A stretch of 64,000 bases of DNA from Acidimicrobiaceae bacterium (GTDB taxonomy: Bacteria; Actinomycetota; Acidimicrobiia; Acidimicrobiales; RAAP-2): the NCBI GenBank assembly GCA_003138855.1, contig PLHF01000011.1, positions 62,001 to 126,000 on the forward strand. Direction: 5' to 3'. Both the position numbers and the translations under genes were made by a program. Shown here one piece after another: positions 29,640 through 37,483 of the stretch. Within the stretch, counting starts at the first letter, position 1, and every line of letters begins with the position of its first letter. Below the pieces are notes generated by a model. That model made no database searches, was not told where the DNA came from, and saw only the letters and a list, made by a program, of their open reading frames with translations.

Positions 29640-30047
29640 GCCGACCAGCGGATCCAAGTCCCTCCCAACTGCGAGCTGACCCTCGGGATGACCTGCGTGG
29701 AGAAGTCCCAACCCGGTCGCACGGTGTGGCGGATGCGGGCCGACGAACGGTTCGCCAATCCGGCCGGCATCATCCAGGGGGGGTTCCTGGGTGCCATGGC
29801 CGACTCGGCCATGGGTTCTGCCGCCGTGACCTTCGCCAGGGCCTCCGGCCGCAAGGTGTTCGCCTCGAATGTGGAGATGAAGACCAGCTTTCTGGCCGGA
29901 GCCCGGGTGGGAAGCACGCTCGAGTGCACCGCCACGGTGATCTCGGGCGGGTCCCGGGTGGCGTTCGCCGAGGCGGAGGTGGTGGACGAGGAGGGGAGGA
30001 CGGTGGCCCGGGCGAGTTCCACCTATCTCTTCACCGCTCGCGAGTGA
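29637..30047 (+). CDS. PaaI-type hotdog thioesterase
   Basis: A 136-residue single hotdog-fold protein, probably an acyl-CoA thioesterase. The characteristic loop is NPAGIIQGGFLGAMADSAMG near residues 38-57, in which the acyl-CoA-binding helix follows GG and Asp is the candidate catalytic acid; the usual HGG is QGG here. The GTG start sits six bases after a TAGCGT box. The final codons Ala-Arg-Glu and the TGA are repeated downstream as a 21-bp tandem repeat. It is divergent from the cupin gene. Confidence 0.85.
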   Translation: MADQRIQVPPNCELTLGMTCVEKSQPGRTVWRMRADERFANPAGIIQGGFLGAMADSAMGSAAVTFARASGRKVFASNVEMKTSFLAGARVGSTLECTATVISGGSRVAFAEAEVVDEEGRTVARASSTYLFTARE

Positions 30048-30093
30048 GGCGCCGCCGCTCGCGAGTGAGGCGCCGCCGCTCGCGAGTGAGGCG
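30036..30093 (+). repeat. 21-bp tandem repeat spanning the thioesterase stop codon
   Basis: GCTCGCGAGTGAGGCGCCGC plus one C is repeated at 30036 and 30057, and a partial third copy starts at 30078. The first copy encodes Ala-Arg-Glu-stop of the thioesterase. Since 21 is a multiple of three, each copy has the same stop in the same frame. Each copy contains the 8-bp palindrome CTCGCGAG. Confidence 0.9.
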
Positions 30094-30291
30094 TCCCCCG
30101 GCGGTCATGAGCATCGACCGGACCCACCCTGCCTATAGTTGGGGCCGTCAACCCGCAGGTGATGGCTCGGACCGGCCGAAGGTGCCGGGGGGCGCCGTGA
30201 GTCGCCGGTGGCGTCTCTCGCCGCACGGATCAATCGAATCGACAACGAGCGCACCCGCCGGCGGTGCAGCCGACAGACTCCGAGGAGGATC
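30094..30291 (+). promoter_or_regulatory. Promoter and long leader of the small membrane-protein genes
   Basis: TATAGT at 30133-30138 is a good -10 box, giving a leader of about 145 bases before GTG 30292. The leader is GC-rich with many possible short stems. I do not recognise a riboswitch class. Confidence 0.35.
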
Positions 30292-30657
30292 GTGGCCCCA
30301 GGTAGGAACGCCAGAGGCAAAGGGCTGGGTGCTATCAGGTCCACGGGGAGCGAGACGCTCCAACTGGTCGTCGACTACGTCAAGCAGGAGACGCTCGACC
30401 CGCTCAAGGGGCTCGGGAGGTACATCCTGTTCGGGGTGGCCGGATCCGTGGTGCTCTCCATCGGACTGGTCATCCTGGCCGTGGCCTTCCTGAGGGTGCT
30501 CCAGGGTGAGACCGGGAGCACGTTCACCGGAAACTGGTCGTGGGCCCCGTACCTGATCTGCGCGGTGGCCGTGGTCATCGTGGCGGCCATTGCGGTCAAA
30601 GCCGTCAGCAGGGGGCAGGGGCGGACTGCCGCCGACATCGAGAAGGAGAAGCCATGA
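30292..30657 (+). CDS. Putative phage-holin-family/actinobacterial holin-X-like membrane protein
   Basis: A 121-residue protein from GTG 30292, chosen for its Shine-Dalgarno GAGGAGG. After a basic N-terminus two membrane segments follow: residues about 43-68 (ILFGVAGSVVLSIGLVILAV) and about 80-100 (YLICAVAVVIVAAIAV). The tail is charged. This layout matches the small holin-like superfamily found with stress and envelope genes in Actinobacteria. That assignment is from architecture only. It overlaps the next gene by four bases. Confidence 0.6.
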   Translation: MAPGRNARGKGLGAIRSTGSETLQLVVDYVKQETLDPLKGLGRYILFGVAGSVVLSIGLVILAVAFLRVLQGETGSTFTGNWSWAPYLICAVAVVIVAAIAVKAVSRGQGRTAADIEKEKP

Positions 30658-30866
30658 GCCCGGCCGGACAGAAGATCACCCGGGACGACATCGAGGCGAA
30701 GTTCCGCGAACTGACCGGCGAGGTGTCCCAGGAGGTCGCGTCGACCCGGTCGCAGGCGATCACGGTGGGGCTGGCGGTGGGGGTGGCACTGGTGGCCGTG
30801 GTCTTCCTGATCGGACGCCGGAACGGGCGGCGCCGGTCCGCGGTCGTCGAGGTCCGGCGGATCTGA
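30654..30866 (+). CDS. Small single-pass membrane protein
   Basis: A 70-residue protein: an acidic helical N-terminus (DDIEAKFRELTGEVSQEV), one membrane segment (AITVGLAVGVALVAVVFLIG), then the basic tail GRRNGRRRSAVVEVRR. The basic tail after the helix suggests a cytoplasmic C-terminus. Its ATG overlaps the upstream stop (ATGA), so it is translationally coupled to the holin-like gene. No specific function is known. Confidence 0.65.
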   Translation: MSPAGQKITRDDIEAKFRELTGEVSQEVASTRSQAITVGLAVGVALVAVVFLIGRRNGRRRSAVVEVRRI

Positions 30867-30870
30867 TCCG

Positions 30871-31083
30871 ATGGAGGCCTTCTTGAACTATGTCCGGCTG
30901 AAGGCGTTCGGGCGGGGCCTGAGGGGTTACCACTCCGCGTGGTTCGTGGTGGCGGTGGCGACGTGGATGATCCACCGGGCCCGCAATCAAGGCGACGTGG
31001 TCTATCGGACGAAGCTCAAGCCGGGCGAGCAGCTGATCATCAAGGCCAGCCCCTCCACGTCGTCCAAGTCGTCCGGCAACTGA
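30871..31083 (+). CDS. Small hypothetical protein in the membrane-protein operon
   Basis: A 70-residue protein starting four bases after the previous stop. It has a weakly hydrophobic centre (SAWFVVAVATWMIHRA) and a conserved-looking end KLKPGEQLIIKASP. It is likely membrane-associated and of unknown function. Tight spacing on both sides places it in one operon with the two upstream genes and trmI. Confidence 0.6.
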   Translation: MEAFLNYVRLKAFGRGLRGYHSAWFVVAVATWMIHRARNQGDVVYRTKLKPGEQLIIKASPSTSSKSSGN

Positions 31084-31088
31084 GCACG

Positions 31089-31901
31089 GTGGGTCCCGAT
31101 GAGGACCGGAGCCTCCTGAGGGACGGAGACCGGGTGCTACTGGTCGACGTCAAGGAGCGTCGCTACCTGATCACCCTCCGTGCAGGCGCGGCGTTCCACA
31201 CCCATGTGGGCATCGTGGCCCACGACGACATGATCGGCGCCCCGGAGGGCTCGACGATCCCGGGAAGCACGGGGCGCCGCTTCCTGGTGGTCCGTCCCAC
31301 TCTGTCCGACGTCGTGCTGAAGATGCCGAGGGGGGCCCAGGTCATCTATCCCAAGGACCTGGCGGCCATGCTGATGGAGGTCGACATCGCCCCAGGGGTC
31401 ACGGTGCTCGAAGCAGGGGTGGGCTCCGGGGCACTGTCGATGGCCCTCTTGCGTGCCGGGGCCGAGGTGGTCGGGTACGAGGTGCGCGAGGACTTCGCCC
31501 AGGTTGCCCGCATGAATGTGGCCGCGCTGCTCGGGGAGGGCGCCCGCTACCGGGTGGAGCTGCGGGACGTCTACGAGGGCATCGAGGAGGGTGGGTTCGA
31601 CCGGGTCGTCCTGGACTTGCCGGAGCCCTGGCGGGTGCTCCCGCATGCCGAGCAGGCCATGCGCCCCGGTGGGATCCTCTGCGCCTACCTGCCCACCATC
31701 AATCAGACCTCCCAGCTCCGCCAGGCGATGGAGCACAGTGCCTTCGGGCTGGCCTCGACACTCGAGGTCCTGCATCGGACCTGGCACATCGAAGCCCGAT
31801 CGGTGCGCCCGGACCACCGGATGGTCGGCCACACCGGGTTCCTCACCACGGCGCGCCTGCTGCACCCCGACGGAGGGGAGGGCCGGTCCCCGCAGGGGTG
31901 A
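31089..31901 (+). CDS. trmI: tRNA (adenine-58-N1)-methyltransferase TrmI
   Basis: Methylates A58 in the T-loop of tRNA using SAM. The 270 residues from GTG 31089 begin with FREGDRVLL-like LLRDGDRVLLVDVKERRYLI, typical for TrmI. The substrate block is GAQVIYPKDLAAML. SAM motif I is VLEAGVGSGALSMALL, and the catalytic-site motif is VVLDLPEPW. The GTG is chosen because it lies five bases after the previous stop and directly before the family N-terminus. TrmI genes also lie next to the proteasome locus in mycobacteria. Confidence 0.93.
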   Translation: MGPDEDRSLLRDGDRVLLVDVKERRYLITLRAGAAFHTHVGIVAHDDMIGAPEGSTIPGSTGRRFLVVRPTLSDVVLKMPRGAQVIYPKDLAAMLMEVDIAPGVTVLEAGVGSGALSMALLRAGAEVVGYEVREDFAQVARMNVAALLGEGARYRVELRDVYEGIEEGGFDRVVLDLPEPWRVLPHAEQAMRPGGILCAYLPTINQTSQLRQAMEHSAFGLASTLEVLHRTWHIEARSVRPDHRMVGHTGFLTTARLLHPDGGEGRSPQG

Positions 31902-31902
31902 C

Positions 31903-32139
31903 TCAGCCCTGCTCGATGAAGATGCACTCGCCCGGGCACTCCTCGGACGCCTCGACCACCGCATCCTCGAGTTCCCCGGGTACCGCGGCCATGCCGGCCG
32001 AGCCGCCCGGCTGGTCCCTCACGTCCGTGCCTTCCTTCACGTAGGCCAGCCCGTCGTCGAGCAGAGTGAAGACGGCGGGCGCGATCTCCTCGCAGAGGCC
32101 GTCCCCCGTGCACAGATCTTGGTCGATCCAGACCTTCAT
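31903..32139 (-). CDS. Ferredoxin, probably 3Fe-4S
   Basis: A 78-residue ferredoxin. Cys10 and Cys16 (CTGDGLC) are followed by Cys68 and Cys72 in EECPGECIFIE. The C-x5-C...CP arrangement is typical of actinobacterial 3Fe-4S ferredoxins that serve cytochrome P450s and other oxidoreductases. An acidic loop (39-60) is present. It converges with trmI with one base between. Its AGGAG ribosome site is about 11 bases before the ATG. No intact redox partner lies beside it. Confidence 0.85.
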   Translation of the reverse strand: MKVWIDQDLCTGDGLCEEIAPAVFTLLDDGLAYVKEGTDVRDQPGGSAGMAAVPGELEDAVVEASEECPGECIFIEQG

Positions 32140-32411
32140 CAGTTACGTCACTCCTACGTTTCTCCCGTTCGATCCGGGCGAGCTCGACCGGTCGGCTGCA
32201 CTCGGCCGGCGAACAGGTATCGGCGCACCGTCGCGCTCGGCCGGATCGGAGGTCCGACTGCCGACCACAATGCTATCCGCAACGGCGAGGAGGATTGCTG
32301 ACGGTCTGTCAGATACCCCGGATCCGCCCGGCGCTGCCCTGGGCCGTGGTGCATCCCGGCGGAGGGTGCCGGTGTAGGGTCGCCACCTAGGGTGCACTCG
32401 CGAATGGGGTG
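32140..32411. promoter_or_regulatory. Divergent promoter region between ferredoxin and arc
   Basis: This gap of about 270 bases holds two TAGGGT boxes in a row before arc (about 32376-32381 and 32390-32395). After the second, ATG GGG TGA forms a two-codon ORF that overlaps the arc start. No other structure is recognised. Confidence 0.4.
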
Positions 32412-34199
32412 ATGGCAACGGTGGACTTCGATGACACGAAAGACGATCGCCGGCCGGCGGACGCCATGGACGACGACGACGACCTCGAGGCTTGGAGGAT
32501 TCGCGCACAGGCGTCCGAGGAAGAGGTGACCATCCTCCGCCGCCGGCTCCAGGAGAGCCCACGGCGGGTCCAGACCCTCGAGGAGAAACTGCTCGAGACC
32601 AAGGGGCAGCTGGCGCAAGCCATCTCCCAGAACGAGAAGCTCACCTTCACCTTGCAGACGGCCAAGGAGCACGTAGCCAACCTGCGCGACGAGGTGGAGA
32701 AGCTGACCCAGCCACCTGCCGCCTACGGGACCTACCTCGGCGCGAACGATGACGGGACGGTCGATGTGTTCTCCGGCGGCAGGAAGATGCGGGTGTCACT
32801 CCATCCCGACATCGACGTCGACGACCTGCAACGCGGCAACGAGGTGGTGCTCAACGAGTCGCTCAACGTGATCCTGGCCAGGGAGGGGGAGGGATCCGGT
32901 GAAGTGGTAGTGCTCAAGGAGGTGCTCGACGACCGCATGCGGGCCCTGGTCTTCGGCCGGGCCGACGAGGAACGGGTGGCCGAGCTGTCCGACGCACTGG
33001 TGGGGGTCAAGCTGCGGGCCGGCGACACCTTGCTGATGGAGTCCCGGACCGGCCTCCTGGTGGAGAAGCTCGAGCGCCCCGAGGTGGAGGAGCTCGTCCT
33101 CGAGGAGGTCCCCGACGTGACCTACGCCGACGTCGGGGGGCTCGACGACCAGATCGAGGCCATCACCGACGCGGTGGAGCTTCCCTACCTCTACCGGGAG
33201 CTCTACAGCGAGCACAAGCTCCCGGCGCCGAAGGGCATCCTCCTCTACGGTCCGCCCGGGTGCGGCAAGACCCTGATCGCCAAGGCGGTGGCCAACTCCC
33301 TGGCCAAGAAGGTGGCCGAGGTGACAGGCAATACCAACGCCCGGAGCTACTTCCTCAACATCAAGGGTCCCGAGCTGCTCAACAAGTACGTGGGTGAGAC
33401 CGAGCGCCAGATCCGGCTGGTCTTCCAGCGGGCCCGGGAGAAGTCGGAGGAGGGCGTCCCGGTGATCGTGTTCTTCGACGAGATGGACTCGCTGTTCCGG
33501 ACCAGGGGCACCGGCATCAGCTCGGACATGGAGTCGACCATCGTGCCCCAGCTGTTGGCGGAGATCGACGGGGTGGAGACCTTGAAGGACGTCATCGTCA
33601 TCGGGGCCTCCAACCGCGAGGACCTGATCGACCCGGCGATCCTGCGCCCGGGCCGACTCGACGTGAAGATCCGCATCGAGCGGCCCAACGAAGTGGCGGC
33701 CACCCAGATCTTCTCGCGCTACCTGACCCCCGACCTTCCCCTCGATGCCGAGGAGGTGCGCACCCTGGGCGGGGGGGACCGGGCCAAGGCCACCCAGGCC
33801 ATGATCGAGGCGACCGTCGCCGAGATGTACCGGAACGACGAGGAGAACCGCTTCCTCGAGGTCACCTATCAGAACGGCGACAAGGAGGTGCTCTACTACC
33901 GCGACTTCTCCTCGGGGGCGATGATCGAGAACATCGTCCGCCGGGCCAAGAAACTGGCGATCAAGCGGGCCATCGCGGGGGAGAGTCGGGGGATCCGGAC
34001 CGACGACCTCCTCGAGTCGATCCGACAGGAGTACAAGGAGAACGAGGATCTTCCCAACACCACCAACCCCGACGACTGGGCGAAGATCTCGGGCAAGAAG
34101 GGCGAGCGTATCGTCTACATCCGCACACTGATCAGCGACCACGACGAGACCAAGGGCGGACGTTCCATCGAGCGCGTGGGAACCGGTCAGTATCTCTGA
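32412..34199 (+). CDS. arc: Proteasome-associated AAA ATPase (ARC/Mpa)
   Basis: Hexameric unfoldase that binds pupylated proteins and feeds them to the 20S proteasome. It has 595 residues. An acidic N-terminus leads into a coiled coil (about 25-95) that recognises Pup, then OB-fold domains (about 100-240), then one AAA domain. Walker A is GPPGCGKT (280-287) and Walker B is [10 protein letters not shown]. The C-terminus GTGQYL carries the penultimate Tyr needed for docking into the proteasome alpha ring. GTG 32409 is an equally possible start. It is the first gene of arc-dop-pup-prcB-prcA-pafA. Confidence 0.95.
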   Translation: MATVDFDDTKDDRRPADAMDDDDDLEAWRIRAQASEEEVTILRRRLQESPRRVQTLEEKLLETKGQLAQAISQNEKLTFTLQTAKEHVANLRDEVEKLTQPPAAYGTYLGANDDGTVDVFSGGRKMRVSLHPDIDVDDLQRGNEVVLNESLNVILAREGEGSGEVVVLKEVLDDRMRALVFGRADEERVAELSDALVGVKLRAGDTLLMESRTGLLVEKLERPEVEELVLEEVPDVTYADVGGLDDQIEAITDAVELPYLYRELYSEHKLPAPKGILLYGPPGCGKTLIAKAVANSLAKKVAEVTGNTNARSYFLNIKGPELLNKYVGETERQIRLVFQRAREKSEEGVPVIVFFDEMDSLFRTRGTGISSDMESTIVPQLLAEIDGVETLKDVIVIGASNREDLIDPAILRPGRLDVKIRIERPNEVAATQIFSRYLTPDLPLDAEEVRTLGGGDRAKATQAMIEATVAEMYRNDEENRFLEVTYQNGDKEVLYYRDFSSGAMIENIVRRAKKLAIKRAIAGESRGIRTDDLLESIRQEYKENEDLPNTTNPDDWAKISGKKGERIVYIRTLISDHDETKGGRSIERVGTGQYL

Positions 34200-34212
34200 G
34201 CAACCCCCGGTA

Positions 34213-34228
34213 TAGGGTCGACCGCATG
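34213..34228 (+). promoter_or_regulatory. Leaderless-type promoter of dop
   Basis: TAGGGT at 34213-34218, seven bases, then ATG 34226. It would allow dop-pup-prcBA expression separate from arc. Confidence 0.45.
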
Positions 34229-35719
34229 GCCATCCCCAAGGTCTGTGGAATCGAGACGGAGTACGGCATCCAGGTGGTGGGCGGCGACCCCAACCCGATT
34301 GCCGCCTCGTCCTTGCTTATCAACGCCTATGCCCACGACGTGGCCCGCCAGCAGACCGAGTGGGACTTCGAGGACGAGGCCCCGGGCAACGACGCCCGTG
34401 GGTTCGCCCGGGAGGGATCGATGCCGCCGCAGGTCGAGACCCATCTCGTGAACACGGTGCTCACCAACGGGGCCCGTTTCTACGTGGACCACGCCCACCC
34501 CGAGTTCTCCACGCCCGAGTGCAGCGATGCCCTCGAATGCGTCCGGTACGACCGTGCCGGCGAGGTGGTCCTGATCCGCGCCATGGAGGCCGCCGACCTC
34601 ACTGTTCGGGACGGCTCCCATCTGGTCATCTACAAGAACAACTCGGACGGCAAGGGGAATTCCTACGGCACCCACGAGAACTACCTGATGGACCGCGCCG
34701 CGCCGTTCACCCGCATCGTGGCCGGGGTCACGCCACACTTCGTCACCCGGCAGATCTTCGCCGGCGCCGGGAAGGTCGGCGCCGAGACCTCGGTCCACGA
34801 CGGTCAGCGGGTGGACTTCCAGCTCTCCCAGCGAGCGGAGTTCTTCGAGGAGCAGGTGGGCCTCGAGACGACGTTGAAGCGGCCCATCGTCAACACACGG
34901 GACGAGCCGCACGCCGATCCGCACCGCTACCGGAGGCTGCACGTCATCGTGGGCGACGCCAACCTGGCCGAGGTGGCCACCTTCTTGAAGGTGGGGACCA
35001 CCTCGCTGGTCCTGGCCATGATCGAGGACGATGTCTCGGGGAGCCGGAGCCTGGCCCTGGCCGACCCGGTGACCGCCATGCACGAGGTGGCCCTCGATCG
35101 GACCTTCTCCCGACCGCTGCGGATGGCAGACGGTTCCACGGCGACGGCGCTGGCCATCCAGTGGGAGCTCTACTCGCTGGCCCGGAAGTACGCCGACGAC
35201 CGGGGACTCGAATGCATGGGCGCCGAGGGCATCGGCGAGGAGGTGCTCAGTCGGTGGGAGAACGTGCTCAACGGCCTGGAGACCGATCCGATGTCCCTGG
35301 CCGGCCAGCTCGACTGGGTGGCCAAGCTGCAGCTCATCGAGGCCTACCGGCAGCGCCACGGCTGTGCCTGGGACGACCCCCGGCTGGCGGCACTGGACCT
35401 CCAGTACCACGATCTGCGGCCGTCGCGGTCGCTGTTCGCCCGATTGGACACCGAGCGGATCGTCGCCGAGGCGTCCGTGGTCGCTGCCGTCGTGGAGCCG
35501 CCTCGGGGCACCCGCGCCTGGTTCCGGGGCCAGTGCCTCAAGAAATGGCCCACGGCGGTGGTCACCGCCAACTGGGATTCGCTGGTGTTCGACCTCGGCG
35601 CCGACCCCCTGCGGCGCGTCCCTATGATGGATCCCCTGAAGGGTACGGCGGAACACGTCGAAGAACTATTGAACGCATGTGCGAGTCCGTCCGAGCTGTT
35701 GGACCGACTGAGCGGCTAG
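34226..35719 (+). CDS. dop: Pup deamidase/depupylase Dop
   Basis: Member of the carboxylate-amine/glutamine-synthetase-like Pup ligase family. It has 497 residues and starts MAIPKVCGIETEYGIQV, the Dop/PafA N-terminus. The Dop loop region (ARQQTEWDFEDEAPGNDARG, about 40-59) is present and distinguishes it from PafA. Conserved blocks include DHAHPEFSTPEC, IYKNNSDGKGNSYGTHENYL and [19 protein letters not shown]. Because Pup here already ends in Glu, its main role should be removing Pup from substrates rather than maturing Pup. It ends 11 bases before pup. Confidence 0.95.
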   Translation: MAIPKVCGIETEYGIQVVGGDPNPIAASSLLINAYAHDVARQQTEWDFEDEAPGNDARGFAREGSMPPQVETHLVNTVLTNGARFYVDHAHPEFSTPECSDALECVRYDRAGEVVLIRAMEAADLTVRDGSHLVIYKNNSDGKGNSYGTHENYLMDRAAPFTRIVAGVTPHFVTRQIFAGAGKVGAETSVHDGQRVDFQLSQRAEFFEEQVGLETTLKRPIVNTRDEPHADPHRYRRLHVIVGDANLAEVATFLKVGTTSLVLAMIEDDVSGSRSLALADPVTAMHEVALDRTFSRPLRMADGSTATALAIQWELYSLARKYADDRGLECMGAEGIGEEVLSRWENVLNGLETDPMSLAGQLDWVAKLQLIEAYRQRHGCAWDDPRLAALDLQYHDLRPSRSLFARLDTERIVAEASVVAAVVEPPRGTRAWFRGQCLKKWPTAVVTANWDSLVFDLGADPLRRVPMMDPLKGTAEHVEELLNACASPSELLDRLSG

Positions 35720-35730
35720 GGAGAGCAGAG

Positions 35731-35925
35731 ATGGCAGAACGAGAGCAGAAGAAGAGGGCCTCGCCCGAACGCGCCGATGAGGTCGTCGAGGAGGTGCCGG
35801 CAGCATCGGCCGCCGGCGACAAGCTCAAGGCCGAGCTCGATGATCTGCTCGACGAGATCGACGAGGTTCTCGAGGACAACGCCGAGGAGTTCGTGCGCAA
35901 CTACGTACAAAAGGGCGGCGAGTAG
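35731..35925 (+). CDS. pup: Prokaryotic ubiquitin-like protein Pup
   Basis: A 64-residue small modifier attached to substrate lysines by PafA. The N-terminal half is charged and probably disordered. The Mpa-binding helix region is AELDDLLDEIDEVLEDNAEE. It ends VRNYVQKGGE. The terminal Glu means it is made in its conjugation-ready form and needs no deamidation, unlike GGQ-type Pups. It lies between dop and prcB, six bases before the latter. Confidence 0.95.
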   Translation: MAEREQKKRASPERADEVVEEVPAASAAGDKLKAELDDLLDEIDEVLEDNAEEFVRNYVQKGGE

Positions 35926-35930
35926 CACCG

Positions 35931-36746
35931 GTGACCCTGCCGCTCTTTTCGACCACCGACGACCCCGGACCCGATTTCGCCGGATTGATCCGCCGGCTCA
36001 AGGTCCCCACCCCGGCGATGTCCGCCGGCGCCGCGCCCGGGGAAGCCTCGGGGAGCGACCGGTTCCGCCACGGCACCACCGTGGCCGCGCTCCGCTTCGC
36101 CGACGGCGTGGTGATGGCCGGTGACCGGCGGGCCACCGAGGGCCATGCCATCGCCCACCGGTCCATGGAGAAGGTGTTCCCCGCCGACCGGTACTCGGCA
36201 GTGGCCATTGCGGGCGCCGCCGGCCCGGCGGTGGAGATGGTGCGCCTGTTCCAGACCCAGCTCGAACATTACGAAAAGGTCGAAGGGGTGGTGCTCAGCC
36301 TCGAGGGCAAGGCAAACCAGCTGAGCCAGATGGTGCGGGAGCACCTGCCCATGGCCATGCAGGGCCTGGCGGTGGTGCCGCTCTTCGCCGGCTACGACCT
36401 GACGAGGGGCACCGGCCGGATCTTCACCTACGACGTGACCGGTGGGCACTTCGAGGAGACCGAGTACAACGCCACCGGGTCGGGTGGGCGCGACGCCCGG
36501 ACCACCATCAAACTCGGCTACCGGGTGGGGATGGCTCGGGACGAAGCGGTGGAACTGTCGATCGAGGCACTCTACGAGGCCGCCGACGAGGACTCGGCCA
36601 CCGGGGGGCCCGATCTGATCAGGGGCATCTACCCTCTGGTGGCCACCGTCACCGCCGAGGGCTTCCTGGCCGTGCCCGAGGACGAGGTGGCCGAGCGGTT
36701 CGCCGCACTCATCGAACGACGTCGAGCAGAGGGTCGCCAGCCATGA
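35931..36746 (+). CDS. prcB: Proteasome beta subunit
   Basis: Catalytic beta subunit of the 20S proteasome. It has 271 residues. The 48-residue propeptide ends RFRHG; Thr49 in HGTTVAALRF becomes the N-terminal nucleophile. DRRATEGHAI supplies the conserved Asp region and EKVFPADRYSAVAIAG the catalytic Lys block. The GTG start follows the pup stop by five bases. It overlaps prcA by four bases (ATGA), ensuring balanced production of alpha and beta subunits. Confidence 0.96.
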   Translation: MTLPLFSTTDDPGPDFAGLIRRLKVPTPAMSAGAAPGEASGSDRFRHGTTVAALRFADGVVMAGDRRATEGHAIAHRSMEKVFPADRYSAVAIAGAAGPAVEMVRLFQTQLEHYEKVEGVVLSLEGKANQLSQMVREHLPMAMQGLAVVPLFAGYDLTRGTGRIFTYDVTGGHFEETEYNATGSGGRDARTTIKLGYRVGMARDEAVELSIEALYEAADEDSATGGPDLIRGIYPLVATVTAEGFLAVPEDEVAERFAALIERRRAEGRQP

Positions 36747-37420
36747 CGATGCCCTACTACGTGGCACCCGAGCAGGTGATGAAGGATCGAGCCGAGTATG
36801 CCCAAAAGGGCATCGCCCGGGGCCGATCCCTGGTGGCGACCACCTACGACCTCGGCATCGCCATCGTGGCGGACAACCCGTCGCGTTCGCTCCACAAGAT
36901 CAGCGAGATCTACGACCGGATCGCCTTTGCCGGTGTGGGGAAGTACAACGAGTTCGACCAGCTGCGGGTGTCGGGGATACGGCATGCCGACACCAAGGGC
37001 TATGCCTACAGCCGCGAGGACGTCGAGGCGCGGTCGTTGGCCAACCTCTATGCGCAGTACCTGGGGCAGGTCTTCACCCACGAGATGAAGCCTCTCGAGG
37101 TCGAGATCCTGGTGGCGGAGCTCGGGACCGAACTGCGCCCGCCGCAGCTGTACCACATCGCCTACGAGGGGACGATCACCGATGAGGACCGGTACGCGGT
37201 GCTCGGAGGCGAGACCGAGGCCATCGCTCAGCGCCTGGACGAGGAGTGGGCCAGTGGCTGGTCGCTGACCGATGCCCTCCGCTCGGCGGTGGGCGCCCTA
37301 GCCGGCCCCGATCGGACGCTGCGGGGCCAGGATCTCGAGGTTGCGATCCTGGCCGAGGGCAATGGCCGCCGGGCATTCCGGCGCCTGGTCAACGGCGAGT
37401 TGGATGACCTGCTCGGCTGA
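36743..37420 (+). CDS. prcA: Proteasome alpha subunit
   Basis: Forms the outer heptameric rings of the 20S proteasome, controls the gate and docks ARC. It has 225 residues. The N-terminus MTMPYYVAPEQVMKDRAEYA is the gating segment of actinobacterial alpha subunits, followed by KGIARGRSLVATTYDLGIAI. There is no N-terminal Thr nucleophile, as expected for alpha. A YEGTITDEDRYAVLGG block lies in the C-terminal half. Translation is coupled to prcB. Confidence 0.95.
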   Translation: MTMPYYVAPEQVMKDRAEYAQKGIARGRSLVATTYDLGIAIVADNPSRSLHKISEIYDRIAFAGVGKYNEFDQLRVSGIRHADTKGYAYSREDVEARSLANLYAQYLGQVFTHEMKPLEVEILVAELGTELRPPQLYHIAYEGTITDEDRYAVLGGETEAIAQRLDEEWASGWSLTDALRSAVGALAGPDRTLRGQDLEVAILAEGNGRRAFRRLVNGELDDLLG

Positions 37421-37462
37421 GCCGGCCGGCAGCGATCGGACCGGTTCGTAGCAGCCGGCCGT

Positions 37463-37480
37463 CCTCACGGTACCGTGAGG
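37463..37480. promoter_or_regulatory. Perfect 18-bp palindrome over the pafA -10 box
   Basis: CCTCACGGTACCGTGAGG is a perfect inverted repeat ending three bases before the pafA ATG (37484). It contains TACCGT (37471-37476), a -10-like box seven bases before that ATG. It could be a dimeric repressor operator, or in a longer transcript a hairpin blocking the ribosome site. Confidence 0.6.
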
Positions 37481-37483
37481 GTG

